A stretch of 64,000 nt of DNA, taken from positions 1-64,000 of the forward strand of contig NZ_NFLL01000014.1 of assembly GCF_002160895.1 (NCBI RefSeq), written 5' to 3'. This DNA comes from Faecalibacterium sp. An122 (GTDB taxonomy: Bacteria > Bacillota > Clostridia > Oscillospirales > Ruminococcaceae). Position numbers and translations under genes: made by a program. The notes below the pieces were generated by a model. The model made no database searches. It saw only the letters and a list, made by a program, of their open reading frames with translations, and was not told where the DNA came from. This document shows positions 34,109-42,329 of this stretch, one piece after another; within the stretch, counting starts at the first letter, position 1, and each line of letters begins with the position of its first letter.

Positions 34109-34978
34109 ATGCTGACCTACAATATGGACGTCACCCCCGAGAGCGTGTGGAAGCGCACCACCCCCAGCGAGGCGGAGCTGGCCCAGCCCTACTACTGCAC
34201 CGAGGCGGGACTGTTTTATGCGCAGCAGCGGTTTTCCACCGCCCGCACCGACAAGGAGAGCTATATTTTGTTTTATACCCTGCGTGGGGCGGGCCTGGTG
34301 GAGCAGAATGGCAGCGATGTGCTGCTGGGTCCGGGGCAGGCGCTGCTTTTGAACTGCCGCACCCCCCAGAGCTATTGTACCGCCCCCAAACAGAGCTGCT
34401 GGCACCACTATTGGGTTCACCTGGACGGGGCGGGGGTGGCGGCCATGGAGGCGCTGCTCCACCCGGAAAAGAAACTGGTGCCGGTCCAGCTGGCCGGCAC
34501 CCGGATGCAGGAACTGTTCGAGACGGTTCTGGCGGAGATCGAGCGGGGGACGGTGGACAGCATGGTCCAGCGGGGACTGGTGCTGCATGAGATGCTGGCC
34601 CTGTGCGCCCAGAATCTTTTGTCCCAGGGCGAGGCCACCAGCGCCCGCCAGGTGATCCTCCAGGCGGCCGAGACTTTGCGGCAGAATTACCAGCAGGAGC
34701 TGAGCCTGGCCGGTCTGATGGCCGACGCCCATATGAGCAAGAGCTATTTTCTGCGGCTGTTCCGGCGGTATATGGGCACCACGCCCTACAATTACCTGGT
34801 GAATTTCCGGATCACCCAGGCCAAGGAACTGCTGGTCCTGACCGACCACACCGTCAGCGAAATCGCCCGAGAGGTGGGGTTTGGGGACGCCAGCAATTTC
34901 TCCACCCGGTTTTCCCGGGCCACCGGCCAGAGCCCCCTGCAATACCGCAAAAACGCCCTGAAAAGCGCCGAAAAATAA
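34109..34978 (+). CDS. AraC-family regulator of deoxysugar use (RhaS-like)
   Basis: A 289-residue regulator with an N-terminal cupin-type sugar-sensing domain (about 20-110; SYILFYTLRGAGLVEQNG, LLGPGQALLLNC) and a C-terminal AraC domain with two helix-turn-helix motifs (LAGLMADAHMSKSYFLRLFRR and VSEIAREVGFGDASNFSTRFSR). It is divergent from fucO, and matching operators lie before fucO and rhaB, so it is very likely the activator of both. ATG 34109 lies ten bases after GGAGG; ATG 34100 is directly on that site and less likely. Confidence 0.9.
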   Translation: MLTYNMDVTPESVWKRTTPSEAELAQPYYCTEAGLFYAQQRFSTARTDKESYILFYTLRGAGLVEQNGSDVLLGPGQALLLNCRTPQSYCTAPKQSCWHHYWVHLDGAGVAAMEALLHPEKKLVPVQLAGTRMQELFETVLAEIERGTVDSMVQRGLVLHEMLALCAQNLLSQGEATSARQVILQAAETLRQNYQQELSLAGLMADAHMSKSYFLRLFRRYMGTTPYNYLVNFRITQAKELLVLTDHTVSEIAREVGFGDASNFSTRFSRATGQSPLQYRKNALKSAEK

Positions 34979-35008
34979 GCGGGAAAGCGCGCTTTGACGC
35001 TTTCCCGC
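34979..35008. terminator. Terminator hairpin between converging genes
   Basis: GCGGGAAAGCG (34979-34989) pairs with CGCTTTCCCGC (34998-35008). The minus strand continues into TTATTTT; no T-run on plus. Confidence 0.6.
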
Positions 35009-35015
35009 CCTGGAA

Positions 35016-35789
35016 TCAGGTGGTTTCCCGCCAGGGATCGCCCTCAATCTGGACAAACTGCTTTTCGATCTGGAAAGCCTCGTCCAGCGGGCGGTAGAGC
35101 ATCAGCTCGCAGACCAGCAGAATGAACCACAGCCCCACAAAGGGCACCAGGGCCAGGGTCCAGGGGGCAAACAGGACGTACAGCAGAAGGTACCCCACCT
35201 GCAAAAGGGCGGCCCCCAGTACCCGCCAGAAGTATTTGAGGGTGAACAGGACGGCGTTGTACAGCCGGTCCTTGTTGCTCTGCTGGAACAGCACCAGCTG
35301 GGGCCAGTACAGCAGATTCAGGGCGGCGAAGAACACCGCGCTGAACAGACAGGCCAGCAGGGTGCCCCAGCTGGGGAAGGCGGGGGCCGACCACAGCATG
35401 TACATCATAAAGACGTACATTCCCGTCAAAAGACCCACCAGCGCGCCGGGCAGGAGACTTGCCCGGCCGTTTTGTTTCCAGCTGCGGCGGTAGTGGTCCC
35501 ACCAGGAGCCGGGCGCGTCCCGCAGGCCCCGGAAAAGGCTGTCGTACAGCGCCGCCAGAAAGGGCCCGAAGATGGCCCCGCCCGCCAGGCTGGCAGGGAT
35601 CAGCACCAGGACGCTGGAACTGAGGACCGAAAAGGTCACCCCCAGCACCAGAGGCAGAGCGCCCAGGGTGGTCAGCAGGTTGACCTTGACCCAACGCCCG
35701 GCGTAAAAGGACAAAAGCTGCTTGTACCGCTGCAAGCCTTCCATCCGGCGGCTCTCATCGTAGCTGTCATCGGCGAAAAACATACCCAT
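35016..35789 (-). CDS. DUF624-like membrane protein
   Basis: A 257-residue membrane protein with about five to six hydrophobic segments. The layout (an N-terminal LLTTLGALPLVLG segment, ASLAGGAIFGPFLAALYDSLFRGLRD, WDHYRRSWKQNGRASLLPG) resembles DUF624/YesL-type proteins, which often lie in carbohydrate loci without a known role. ATG 35789 follows GAGGAGG. It is the last of four same-strand genes led by LacI and is 13 bases after the previous gene. Confidence 0.65.
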   Translation of the reverse strand: MGMFFADDSYDESRRMEGLQRYKQLLSFYAGRWVKVNLLTTLGALPLVLGVTFSVLSSSVLVLIPASLAGGAIFGPFLAALYDSLFRGLRDAPGSWWDHYRRSWKQNGRASLLPGALVGLLTGMYVFMMYMLWSAPAFPSWGTLLACLFSAVFFAALNLLYWPQLVLFQQSNKDRLYNAVLFTLKYFWRVLGAALLQVGYLLLYVLFAPWTLALVPFVGLWFILLVCELMLYRPLDEAFQIEKQFVQIEGDPWRETT

Positions 35790-35802
35790 GGTCTGTACCT
35801 CC

Positions 35803-36429
35803 TCAGGTCAGGTCTGCGCTGTAGTGGACCCCGTCCAGGACGTCGGACAGGATTTGTTCCACGTCCCCGCCGAAGTCCTTTTGACAGGTCAGCTCGGCCA
35901 CAAACACAAAGTTCTCGTACACCGCAAAGGCGGAACACCCGCGGTCGTAGGGGTTGGCGTCCGAAATGCAGGTGTAGTTCAGGACGGTGTAGTCCTGGCC
36001 GTTGTGGAGGGCGGTTCCCTCCGACTGTATCGCGTAGGTCTGCCGCTCCCGGTCCAGAAAATCCTCACAGGCGGCCCGGGCGGCGGCTTCATCCTGGCAG
36101 CCGTACAGCAAAACGTACAGCTGGGCGGGGTACAGGTCCACCAGGTCGCCGTCCTCGTTGGTGTAGGGGACCGGCTCGCCCACCGTCCAGGTGGCGTAAT
36201 AGGTGTCCTCCCCGGCCAGAACCGAGTTGTTGGCCTGAAGGGTCAGGTTGTGCCCCGGCGGGGCGATGCCCATCGTCTTGCCCAGCATCTCCCAGCTCTG
36301 GTCCCAGGCGGCGCCGTCGGCCGCGGCGCTGGGATACCGGGAAAAGTCCACCACATTCCCCAGCACAATCAGGGCCAGAATCAACAGAAATGGCAAAGCC
36401 AGATACAGCAGCTGTTTGCGGTCTTTCAT
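35803..36429 (-). CDS. Membrane-anchored protein of unknown function
   Basis: A 208-residue protein with one N-terminal membrane segment (about 6-24, LLYLALPFLLILALIVLG) and an exported domain of about 180 residues with several cysteines (GCQDE, AACEDF, YTCISD, RGCSAF, LTCQKDF) that could form disulfides. I do not recognise a family. It overlaps the preceding gene by four bases (ATGA), so the two are translationally coupled. Confidence 0.6.
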   Translation of the reverse strand: MKDRKQLLYLALPFLLILALIVLGNVVDFSRYPSAAADGAAWDQSWEMLGKTMGIAPPGHNLTLQANNSVLAGEDTYYATWTVGEPVPYTNEDGDLVDLYPAQLYVLLYGCQDEAAARAACEDFLDRERQTYAIQSEGTALHNGQDYTVLNYTCISDANPYDRGCSAFAVYENFVFVAELTCQKDFGGDVEQILSDVLDGVHYSADLT

Positions 36430-37151
36430 GACAGGTCGGCTCCTTTCGTCAGCGCGTCCCAGAGGGCGCCGCAGGCGTCCATGTGTTCACAGGTGCGGTC
36501 TTCCCAGAAGCCCCGGCGGGCCAGATACAGAGACCCCGCCAGGTCCTGGCTGCTGCCGCGGATTTCCTGGCCCAGAATGGTCTGGGTGTAGGTTCCCAGA
36601 TCCTGCCCGGCCAGGGCGGGGCAGGCGTCCCAGCGGACACAGCAGGGGGCCTCTCCGCCCTCCGCCAGGGTTCCGTCGGCGCCGGCCAGCAGGGCATAGT
36701 CTGCTTGAAACGTTTCATAATCTTCCAAAAGAAAAAAGTAGCTGTCGCAGTCCTCCAGATCCCCCATGAGGGTGATCTGATTGGCGTAGGAATACTCGGC
36801 GTTCTCGTCCATGGCGTCCGAGATCAGGTATTGATGGAGCTGCACCGCCACCCGGCCGTCCCCGTTGGCGTCGCTGCCCAGGGCGGCAAAGGCCTCCTCG
36901 ATGGCCGCCGCCGTGGCGTCGGGCAGGGCGTTTTCTCCCACATAGGCGATCTGGTAGTCGGGCCGGACCTGCCCCAGCCCCAGGGCGCTGTGGGCAATGT
37001 CCAGCACCGCCAGACCGACCACCGCCCCGGCGATCACCATTCCCTTGTGATAGTGCCACCAGTTCCGCCATTTCTGGCGGGGCGTGGGGTCCGGGGGCAG
37101 GGGATCGGGCTTCACATCCCGCAATTTCCAGTTCAGGTATTGGCTTGCCAT
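36426..37151 (-). CDS. Membrane-anchored protein of unknown function
   Basis: A 241-residue protein: a Pro-rich cytoplasmic N-terminus (KPDPLPPDPTPRQKWRNWWHYH), one membrane segment (about 37-54) and an exported domain. SDANGDGRVAVQL looks like a dockerin or EF-hand-type calcium loop. I do not recognise a family. It lies 25 bases after lacI and overlaps the next gene. Confidence 0.6.
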   Translation of the reverse strand: MASQYLNWKLRDVKPDPLPPDPTPRQKWRNWWHYHKGMVIAGAVVGLAVLDIAHSALGLGQVRPDYQIAYVGENALPDATAAAIEEAFAALGSDANGDGRVAVQLHQYLISDAMDENAEYSYANQITLMGDLEDCDSYFFLLEDYETFQADYALLAGADGTLAEGGEAPCCVRWDACPALAGQDLGTYTQTILGQEIRGSSQDLAGSLYLARRGFWEDRTCEHMDACGALWDALTKGADLS

Positions 37152-37176
37152 ACAGGGCGTGTCCTCCTTTCCTGTG

Positions 37177-38175
37177 TCAGAGACAGTCGCGGGTGGTGCC
37201 GCCCGGCTGATACTGCACCGGCAGACAGATCAGCGCCGGCAGGCTGGAACGGTCGGTGCTCAGCAGCAGATCCACCGCAGTCTGGGCCATCTGGGGGATG
37301 GGCTGGACGATGGTGGAACAGTAATAGTCGTCGCTGTCAAACCGCTGGATGCCGTCGAAGCCGATCATCTGGACATCCTGGGGCACCCGCAGGCCCAGAA
37401 GTTCCAGCCGCTTCTGGATCTCGTAACAGAGGCGGTCGGTGTTGCAGAAGATGCCGTCGTAATCAAAGGCCCCGTCGTGGGTGTGGGAGGCCAGAAAGGC
37501 CTCGAAGGGGGCGAACCCGGCCTCGTTGGGCAGGTACAGGGATTCAAACTCCACCTGCCGTTCCCGGCAGACCGCCTCAAAGCCCATCCGGCGCTTGTCG
37601 GCCTCGCCGGCCACATTGGACCCCTGCCGGAGGAACAGGAGCTTTTGGCAGCCCAGCTCCAGCAGCTTCTGGGCGGCCAGCTGGCCCCCGCCGAAGTTGT
37701 CCGAGGCCACGCAGGGGATCTCGGCCCGGAAATGCCGGTCGATGCTGACAAAAGGCAGCTGGGGGTCTACTTCCAGGTTGGGATTGTAGGTCAGGGCGAT
37801 GATGCCGTCCACCTTGTTCTGGCGCACCAGGTCGATGCACTGCTGCTCGGCGGTGCTGTCGTAATTGGTAATAGTCACAATGGTGCGGTAGCCCCGCTTC
37901 ATCAGGGTGCCGATGATGGCGTCGGACAGGCTGGCGAAAAAGGGATGCCGCAGGTTGGGCCAGATCAGGGCCACCGTGTTGGTCTTGTTGGTCTTGAGGC
38001 CCCGGGCGTAGCTGTTGACCTGGTAGCCCAGCTTGCGGGCGGCTTCCTCCACCCGGAGGCGGTATTCCTCGCCCACCGGAATGTGGTTGAACACCTTGGA
38101 CACGGTGCCCAGCGCCACACCGGCTTCGGCGGCGACGTCTTTCATGGTGGGGGCGGTGGTTGTCTTTTTAGCCAT
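37177..38175 (-). CDS. LacI-family repressor
   Basis: A 332-residue LacI/GalR regulator. The helix-turn-helix and hinge are TMKDVAAEAGVALGTVSKVFN and RKLGYQVNSYARGL; a periplasmic-binding-like sugar domain follows (VALIWPNLRHPFFASL, IIALTYNP, VSIDRH, IFCNTDRLCYEIQK, MIGFDGIQ). ATG 38175 (MAKKTTT) lies six bases after GGAAGG; the longer GTG start would overlap that site. Operators of LacI type lie near its own start and in the divergent ABC operon promoter, so it probably represses both. Confidence 0.92.
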   Translation of the reverse strand: MAKKTTTAPTMKDVAAEAGVALGTVSKVFNHIPVGEEYRLRVEEAARKLGYQVNSYARGLKTNKTNTVALIWPNLRHPFFASLSDAIIGTLMKRGYRTIVTITNYDSTAEQQCIDLVRQNKVDGIIALTYNPNLEVDPQLPFVSIDRHFRAEIPCVASDNFGGGQLAAQKLLELGCQKLLFLRQGSNVAGEADKRRMGFEAVCRERQVEFESLYLPNEAGFAPFEAFLASHTHDGAFDYDGIFCNTDRLCYEIQKRLELLGLRVPQDVQMIGFDGIQRFDSDDYYCSTIVQPIPQMAQTAVDLLLSTDRSSLPALICLPVQYQPGGTTRDCL

Positions 38176-38213
38176 AGAATCCTTCCTCACAGGCCGCGGA
38201 CAGGGTATTTAAG

Positions 38214-38225
38214 TGGAACGTTTCA
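38214..38225. promoter_or_regulatory. LacI-type operator near lacI
   Basis: TGGAACGTTTCA, an imperfect CG-centred palindrome, lies 39 bases upstream of the lacI start codon and downstream of its promoter (minus strand TATAAT at 38294-38299, -35 TTTACT at 38317-38322). It matches the two operators in the divergent operon. Confidence 0.65.
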
Positions 38226-38404
38226 TGAACTTTCTGAAAAGAAAGGGGCTTTCCAGCCCGGCCCGCGGCGATTTTCCAATGTTTGTTGGCTTCATTATAG
38301 CAACTTTCCCCCGGAAAGTAAAGTGAATTTCATGAAACAGGCCGTGAAACGCCTCTTTTTGTGATGGCTGACAATCCGGATGTCCTCCTTTTGTGCAATT
38401 TGGA

Positions 38405-38418
38405 AAAAAGCGCTTTCC
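38405..38418 (+). promoter_or_regulatory. Possible cre (CcpA) site
   Basis: AAAAAGCGCTTTCC resembles the palindromic cre site TGAAAGCGCTTTCA except at the ends. It lies just upstream of the ABC operon -35 box, where carbon catabolite control would be expected. Confidence 0.4.
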
Positions 38419-38431
38419 ACAAAAAATATCC

Positions 38432-38460
38432 TTGACAACAGAAAAAATCTGGATTATCAT
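38432..38460 (+). promoter_or_regulatory. Promoter of the fructoside ABC operon
   Basis: TTGACA (38432-38437) and TATCAT (38455-38460) with 17-base spacing. Operators follow at +10 and further downstream. Confidence 0.8.
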
Positions 38461-38476
38461 AAAGGCGAACCAAACG

Positions 38477-38488
38477 TGTAACGTTTCA
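38477..38488 (+). promoter_or_regulatory. LacI-type operator O1
   Basis: TGTAACGTTTCA, just past the start point of the ABC operon; a bound repressor would block transcription. It is the reverse complement of O2. Confidence 0.75.
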
Positions 38489-38535
38489 CGGCGAAGCGCA
38501 GCCCGGCCTGTCGGGCTTTGTTTTACAGAAAACCA

Positions 38536-38547
38536 TGAAACGTTACA
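38536..38547 (+). promoter_or_regulatory. LacI-type operator O2
   Basis: TGAAACGTTACA, the exact reverse complement of O1, 59 bases downstream. Two operators in the leader suggest cooperative or looped repression. The remaining leader to 38651 holds no gene. Confidence 0.75.
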
Positions 38548-38651
38548 CAGAACTGGGAGGGCCGGAAGTATCCCGCTGGCAGGAAAGGAGGAGTGCCTGC
38601 TGAACGTTGTCCGTATCTCTGTGATTCTTTGAAAGGAAGTGAGGGAACATC

Positions 38652-39602
38652 ATGCGTTCCAAAGTACAAGCGAGCACAGCGGCGGTCCAGCTCCCGCAGG
38701 GGCACCGCAGAAAGACGCTGGGCCGGCGCATTGCGGAGAACTGGCAGCTGTACGCGCTGCTGCTGATCCCGGTGGTGCTGACTTTTGTGTACAAGTACAT
38801 CCCCATGTACGGCATCCAGATCGCGTTCCGGGACTACCGGGCTTCCCGCGGCATTTGGGGGAGCGAATGGGTGGGCCTGGAGTGGTTCGAGCGGTTCTTC
38901 ACCGCCCCCACCTGCGCCCGAATGATCAAGAACACCTTCCTGCTGGCCCTGTACAGCCTGCTGTGGAGCTTCCCGATCCCCATTGTGCTGTCTCTGTGCA
39001 TCAATCAGCTGCGGTTCAAGCGGTATAAGCGGATTGTCCAGACCGTCCTGTATGCGCCGCACTTCATCTCCATCATGGTGGTCTGCGGCATGATCCGGAT
39101 TTTCCTCAGCCCGTCGGGCGGCCTCATCAACCTGCTGCTGGGCACCAGCATCGACTTTCTGACCGAGTCCTCGGCCTTCCGCACCATTTATATTGCGTCG
39201 GGCATCTGGCAGGATGCCGGCTGGGGCTGCATCATCTATCTGGCCACCCTGTCCAACGTGGACACCACCCTGTATGAGGCGGCCAAGGTGGACGGCGCGT
39301 CGGTGTTCCAGCGGATTGTCCACATTGACGTGCCGGCCCTGATGCCTATGGTGATCCTGAACCTCATCATGAGCGCCGGCAACCTGATGAACATCGGCTT
39401 TGAAAAGGTCTGGCTGCTCCAGACCGACCTGAACAAGGCCACCTCGGACGTCATCGCCGTTTACGTCTACCAGCAGGGCATCGAAAACGCCAACTACAGC
39501 TACTCCACGGCGGTTGGCCTGTTCAATACGGCCATCAACCTGATTTTGCTGATCATCGTCAACAAGATCGCGTCCAAGGCCTCGGATGTGGACTTTGTGT
39601 AA
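38652..39602 (+). CDS. Carbohydrate ABC transporter permease (LplB type)
   Basis: A 316-residue CUT1 permease with six membrane segments. The cytoplasmic EAA loop reads YEAAKVDGASVFQRIVHIDVPAL. FEKVWLLQTDLNKATSDVIAVYVYQQGI is typical of the LplB subgroup. It pairs with the permease encoded 12 bases downstream to form the membrane channel for an oligosaccharide. No ATPase gene is in the operon, so a shared MsmX-type ATPase elsewhere is expected. Confidence 0.92.
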   Translation: MRSKVQASTAAVQLPQGHRRKTLGRRIAENWQLYALLLIPVVLTFVYKYIPMYGIQIAFRDYRASRGIWGSEWVGLEWFERFFTAPTCARMIKNTFLLALYSLLWSFPIPIVLSLCINQLRFKRYKRIVQTVLYAPHFISIMVVCGMIRIFLSPSGGLINLLLGTSIDFLTESSAFRTIYIASGIWQDAGWGCIIYLATLSNVDTTLYEAAKVDGASVFQRIVHIDVPALMPMVILNLIMSAGNLMNIGFEKVWLLQTDLNKATSDVIAVYVYQQGIENANYSYSTAVGLFNTAINLILLIIVNKIASKASDVDFV

Positions 39603-39614
39603 GGAGGCGGCACC

Positions 39615-40511
39615 ATGGAATCCAGAAAACCTCACAGTATGTCCGACAAAGCCAGCGACGTGGTGCTGGTGGTCATCACCGCAGCGGTCATGTTCATTGT
39701 GGCCTATCCGCTGTATTACGTCCTGGTGGCCTCCTTCTCCAACCCCTACGACGTCTACGCCGGCAAGACCTTCCTGTTCCCCAGTGAATTCAGCTTCAAG
39801 GGCTATGCGGCGGTGTTTGCCGACGACAACATCTTCACCGGCTACATCAACTCCATCAAATACACCGTCATCGGCACCATCTTCTCGGTGGTGATGCTGT
39901 ACATCACCGCCTATCCGCTGTCCCAGCGGAACCTGCCCGGCCGCAAGTGGCTCAGCCTGTTTTTCATCTTCACCATGTACTTTGGCGGCGGCCTGGTGCC
40001 CACCTACCTGGTGGTCAAGGAGACCGGCCTCATCAACAGCATGTGGGCCCTGTTCCTGCCCGGCGGCGTGGGTGTGGGCAACATGATTATCGTCCGCAAC
40101 TACTTCCAGAACAGCATCCCTCACGACCTGATCGAGGCCTCCGAGATCGACGGCTGCTCCAAGATGCGCACCTTCCTGAGCATCATCATCCCCCTGTCCA
40201 AGCCCATCATGGCGGTCATGGTGGTGTTCAGCATGGTGGCCTACTGGAACGACTGGTTCACCGCCCTGATCTACCTGACCGGCACCGATAAGGCGCCTCT
40301 GCCCCTGGTGCTGCGCAACGTCCTGATCAAGAGCTCGGCCAGCGCCAGCCAGGCCAGCACCATTTCGGGCGGCTACGCCGAGCTGAACCAGCTGACCGAA
40401 ATGATCAAGTTCTCGTCCATCGTGGTGGCGGCGGCCCCCATGCTGATCGTCTATCCCTTCGTCCAGAAATACTTTGAAAAGGGCTTCATGGCCGGCGCCG
40501 TCAAGGGCTGA
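39615..40511 (+). CDS. Carbohydrate ABC transporter permease (YtcP type)
   Basis: A 298-residue CUT1 permease of the YtcP subgroup, partner of the LplB-type protein. Six membrane segments; EAA loop IEASEIDGCSKMRTFLSIIIPLSKP; C-terminal KYFEKGFMAGAVKG is typical for the group. Start ATG 39615 follows AGGAGG. Confidence 0.92.
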   Translation: MESRKPHSMSDKASDVVLVVITAAVMFIVAYPLYYVLVASFSNPYDVYAGKTFLFPSEFSFKGYAAVFADDNIFTGYINSIKYTVIGTIFSVVMLYITAYPLSQRNLPGRKWLSLFFIFTMYFGGGLVPTYLVVKETGLINSMWALFLPGGVGVGNMIIVRNYFQNSIPHDLIEASEIDGCSKMRTFLSIIIPLSKPIMAVMVVFSMVAYWNDWFTALIYLTGTDKAPLPLVLRNVLIKSSASASQASTISGGYAELNQLTEMIKFSSIVVAAAPMLIVYPFVQKYFEKGFMAGAVKG

Positions 40512-40556
40512 GCCGCCCTGTGCCACACAACCAGAAGAAGAAAAGGAGAAACTGCT

Positions 40557-42221
40557 ATGAGAAGAAGAACCTTCATCCAGGGCGCTGCCTTTGCAGCCGC
40601 CGTCGCCGCTGCTTCCGCCCTGACCGGCTGCGGGTCCAAGAGCAATGCCCCGGTGGCCAATGAAAACGGCGTGGTGGAGAGCACCGAACAGACCCAGTTC
40701 ACCATCATCGGCGGCCAGTCGGCCCTGTCGCCCGGCTACGCCGACAACCAGGTCCTGAATGCCATGCAGGAGAACGCCGGCATTTCCATCGAGTGGAACA
40801 CCATGAGCGACTCCCTGGCCGAACAGGTCAACATCCGCATCGCCGGCGGCGACCTGCCGGACGCCTTCATGGGTGTGGGCTTCTCCAACTACGACCTGAC
40901 CAACTACGGCGCCGACGGCACCTTCATCAACCTGGACCCCTACATCACCCCCGACATCATGCCCAACCTGTCCGCCATCCTGGAGCAGAACCCCAACATC
41001 CGCTCGGCCATCACCATGAGCGACGGCTGCATCTACGGCCTGCCCGCCGCCGAGCAGATGGGCACCGCCGGCATCGGCAAGGAGGAAGACTACTCCATCT
41101 ACACCATCCCCCAGTTCTCCATGATCAACAAGGCATGGCTGGACGACCTGGGCCTGGCGGTTCCCACCACCCTGGAGGAGCTGCACACCGCCCTGAAGGC
41201 CTTCAAGGACAACGACATGAGCCATAAGTTCTATGGCAACGACGCCGGTACCACCATTCCCATGTCCACCGGCTTTGACCAGTGGTGCTGGGGCCAGAAT
41301 ATCTTCTACGCCGGCTTCGGCTTCACCAACTGGCCCAACGACGTCTGCAACGACCTGGTTCTCCAGGGGGACGGCACCATTCAGTTCATGTGCGTCAACG
41401 ACAAGTACCGCGAGGCGGTGACCTACTTCCACGACTGGTACGCCGAGGGCCTGATGGATGTGGAGATGTTCTCCCAGTCGGATACCCAGCTGATGTCCAA
41501 GTGCCAGCAGGGCTGGGTGGGCGTGTCCACCTGGTGGTACATTGACGAGCTGATGGGCGACTACGCCAAGGACTATGTGTTCCTGCCGGTTCTGGCCGGC
41601 CCCGACGGCACCAAGAACGTCACCGTCCGCACCGGCGGCGGCACCAATTCGGGCCAGCTGTCCATCACCTCGGTGTGCCAGAGCCCCATCAACCTGCTGA
41701 AATTCTTCGACCAGTGGTACACCGGCGAGAACGTCATGCAGCTGCAGTACGGCCCCATTGGCGTCTACTTCACCCAGCAGGACGAGAACGGCGTCTGGAA
41801 CTCCATCACCGACGCCGAGGCCCAGGCCCAGTTTGGCAAGAGCGCCGGCGAGCTGAAGGGCGAGTATGAGGTGGCCGGTCCCAAACTGATCCTCTCCCAG
41901 TACTATGAGGAGAACTTCCACATGGAGGACCGGGCCGTGGAGCGCCTGACCGACCTGTACGACTACTGGCTGCCCCAGGTCACCGATACCAGCGTCTACC
42001 CGGTGGACTGCGTGTTCACCATCGACGAGCTGGACACCATCGACCGCTACAAGTCCGACTTTGAGAGCATGGTCTCGGAGCAGGAGGGCCTGTGGATTCG
42101 GGATGGCGGCCCCACCGATGAGGAGTGGGAGGCCTATAAGCAGATGCTGAGCGACACCTGCGGCATGGACAAGCTGCTGGAAGTCTACAAGAACGCCTAC
42201 GCCCGCTACACCGAGGCGTAA
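40557..42221 (+). CDS. Oligosaccharide-binding lipoprotein (LplA type SBP)
   Basis: A 554-residue extracellular binding protein of the large LplA-like kind. The signal peptide is MRRRTFIQGAAFAAAVAAASALTGC with lipobox cysteine C25; the arginine-rich start is Tat-like. After lipid anchoring it would capture the sugar for the two permeases. The lobe sequences AEQVNIRIAGGDLPDAFMGVG and EEDYSIYTIPQF...NKAWLDDLGLAVPTTLEELHTALKAFKDN are typical. Fructosides are the likely ligands because GH32 and fructokinase follow. Confidence 0.9.
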   Translation: MRRRTFIQGAAFAAAVAAASALTGCGSKSNAPVANENGVVESTEQTQFTIIGGQSALSPGYADNQVLNAMQENAGISIEWNTMSDSLAEQVNIRIAGGDLPDAFMGVGFSNYDLTNYGADGTFINLDPYITPDIMPNLSAILEQNPNIRSAITMSDGCIYGLPAAEQMGTAGIGKEEDYSIYTIPQFSMINKAWLDDLGLAVPTTLEELHTALKAFKDNDMSHKFYGNDAGTTIPMSTGFDQWCWGQNIFYAGFGFTNWPNDVCNDLVLQGDGTIQFMCVNDKYREAVTYFHDWYAEGLMDVEMFSQSDTQLMSKCQQGWVGVSTWWYIDELMGDYAKDYVFLPVLAGPDGTKNVTVRTGGGTNSGQLSITSVCQSPINLLKFFDQWYTGENVMQLQYGPIGVYFTQQDENGVWNSITDAEAQAQFGKSAGELKGEYEVAGPKLILSQYYEENFHMEDRAVERLTDLYDYWLPQVTDTSVYPVDCVFTIDELDTIDRYKSDFESMVSEQEGLWIRDGGPTDEEWEAYKQMLSDTCGMDKLLEVYKNAYARYTEA

Positions 42222-42329
42222 ACCAAGCCAATTTCCTGCATTTCTCCTTCCAGGGCAGTCCCGTCCCGCAGCGCAGCGGGGCGGGACTGGGAAGGGGGCA
42301 GAATATTTCATCATCCGGGAGGAAGCTCC

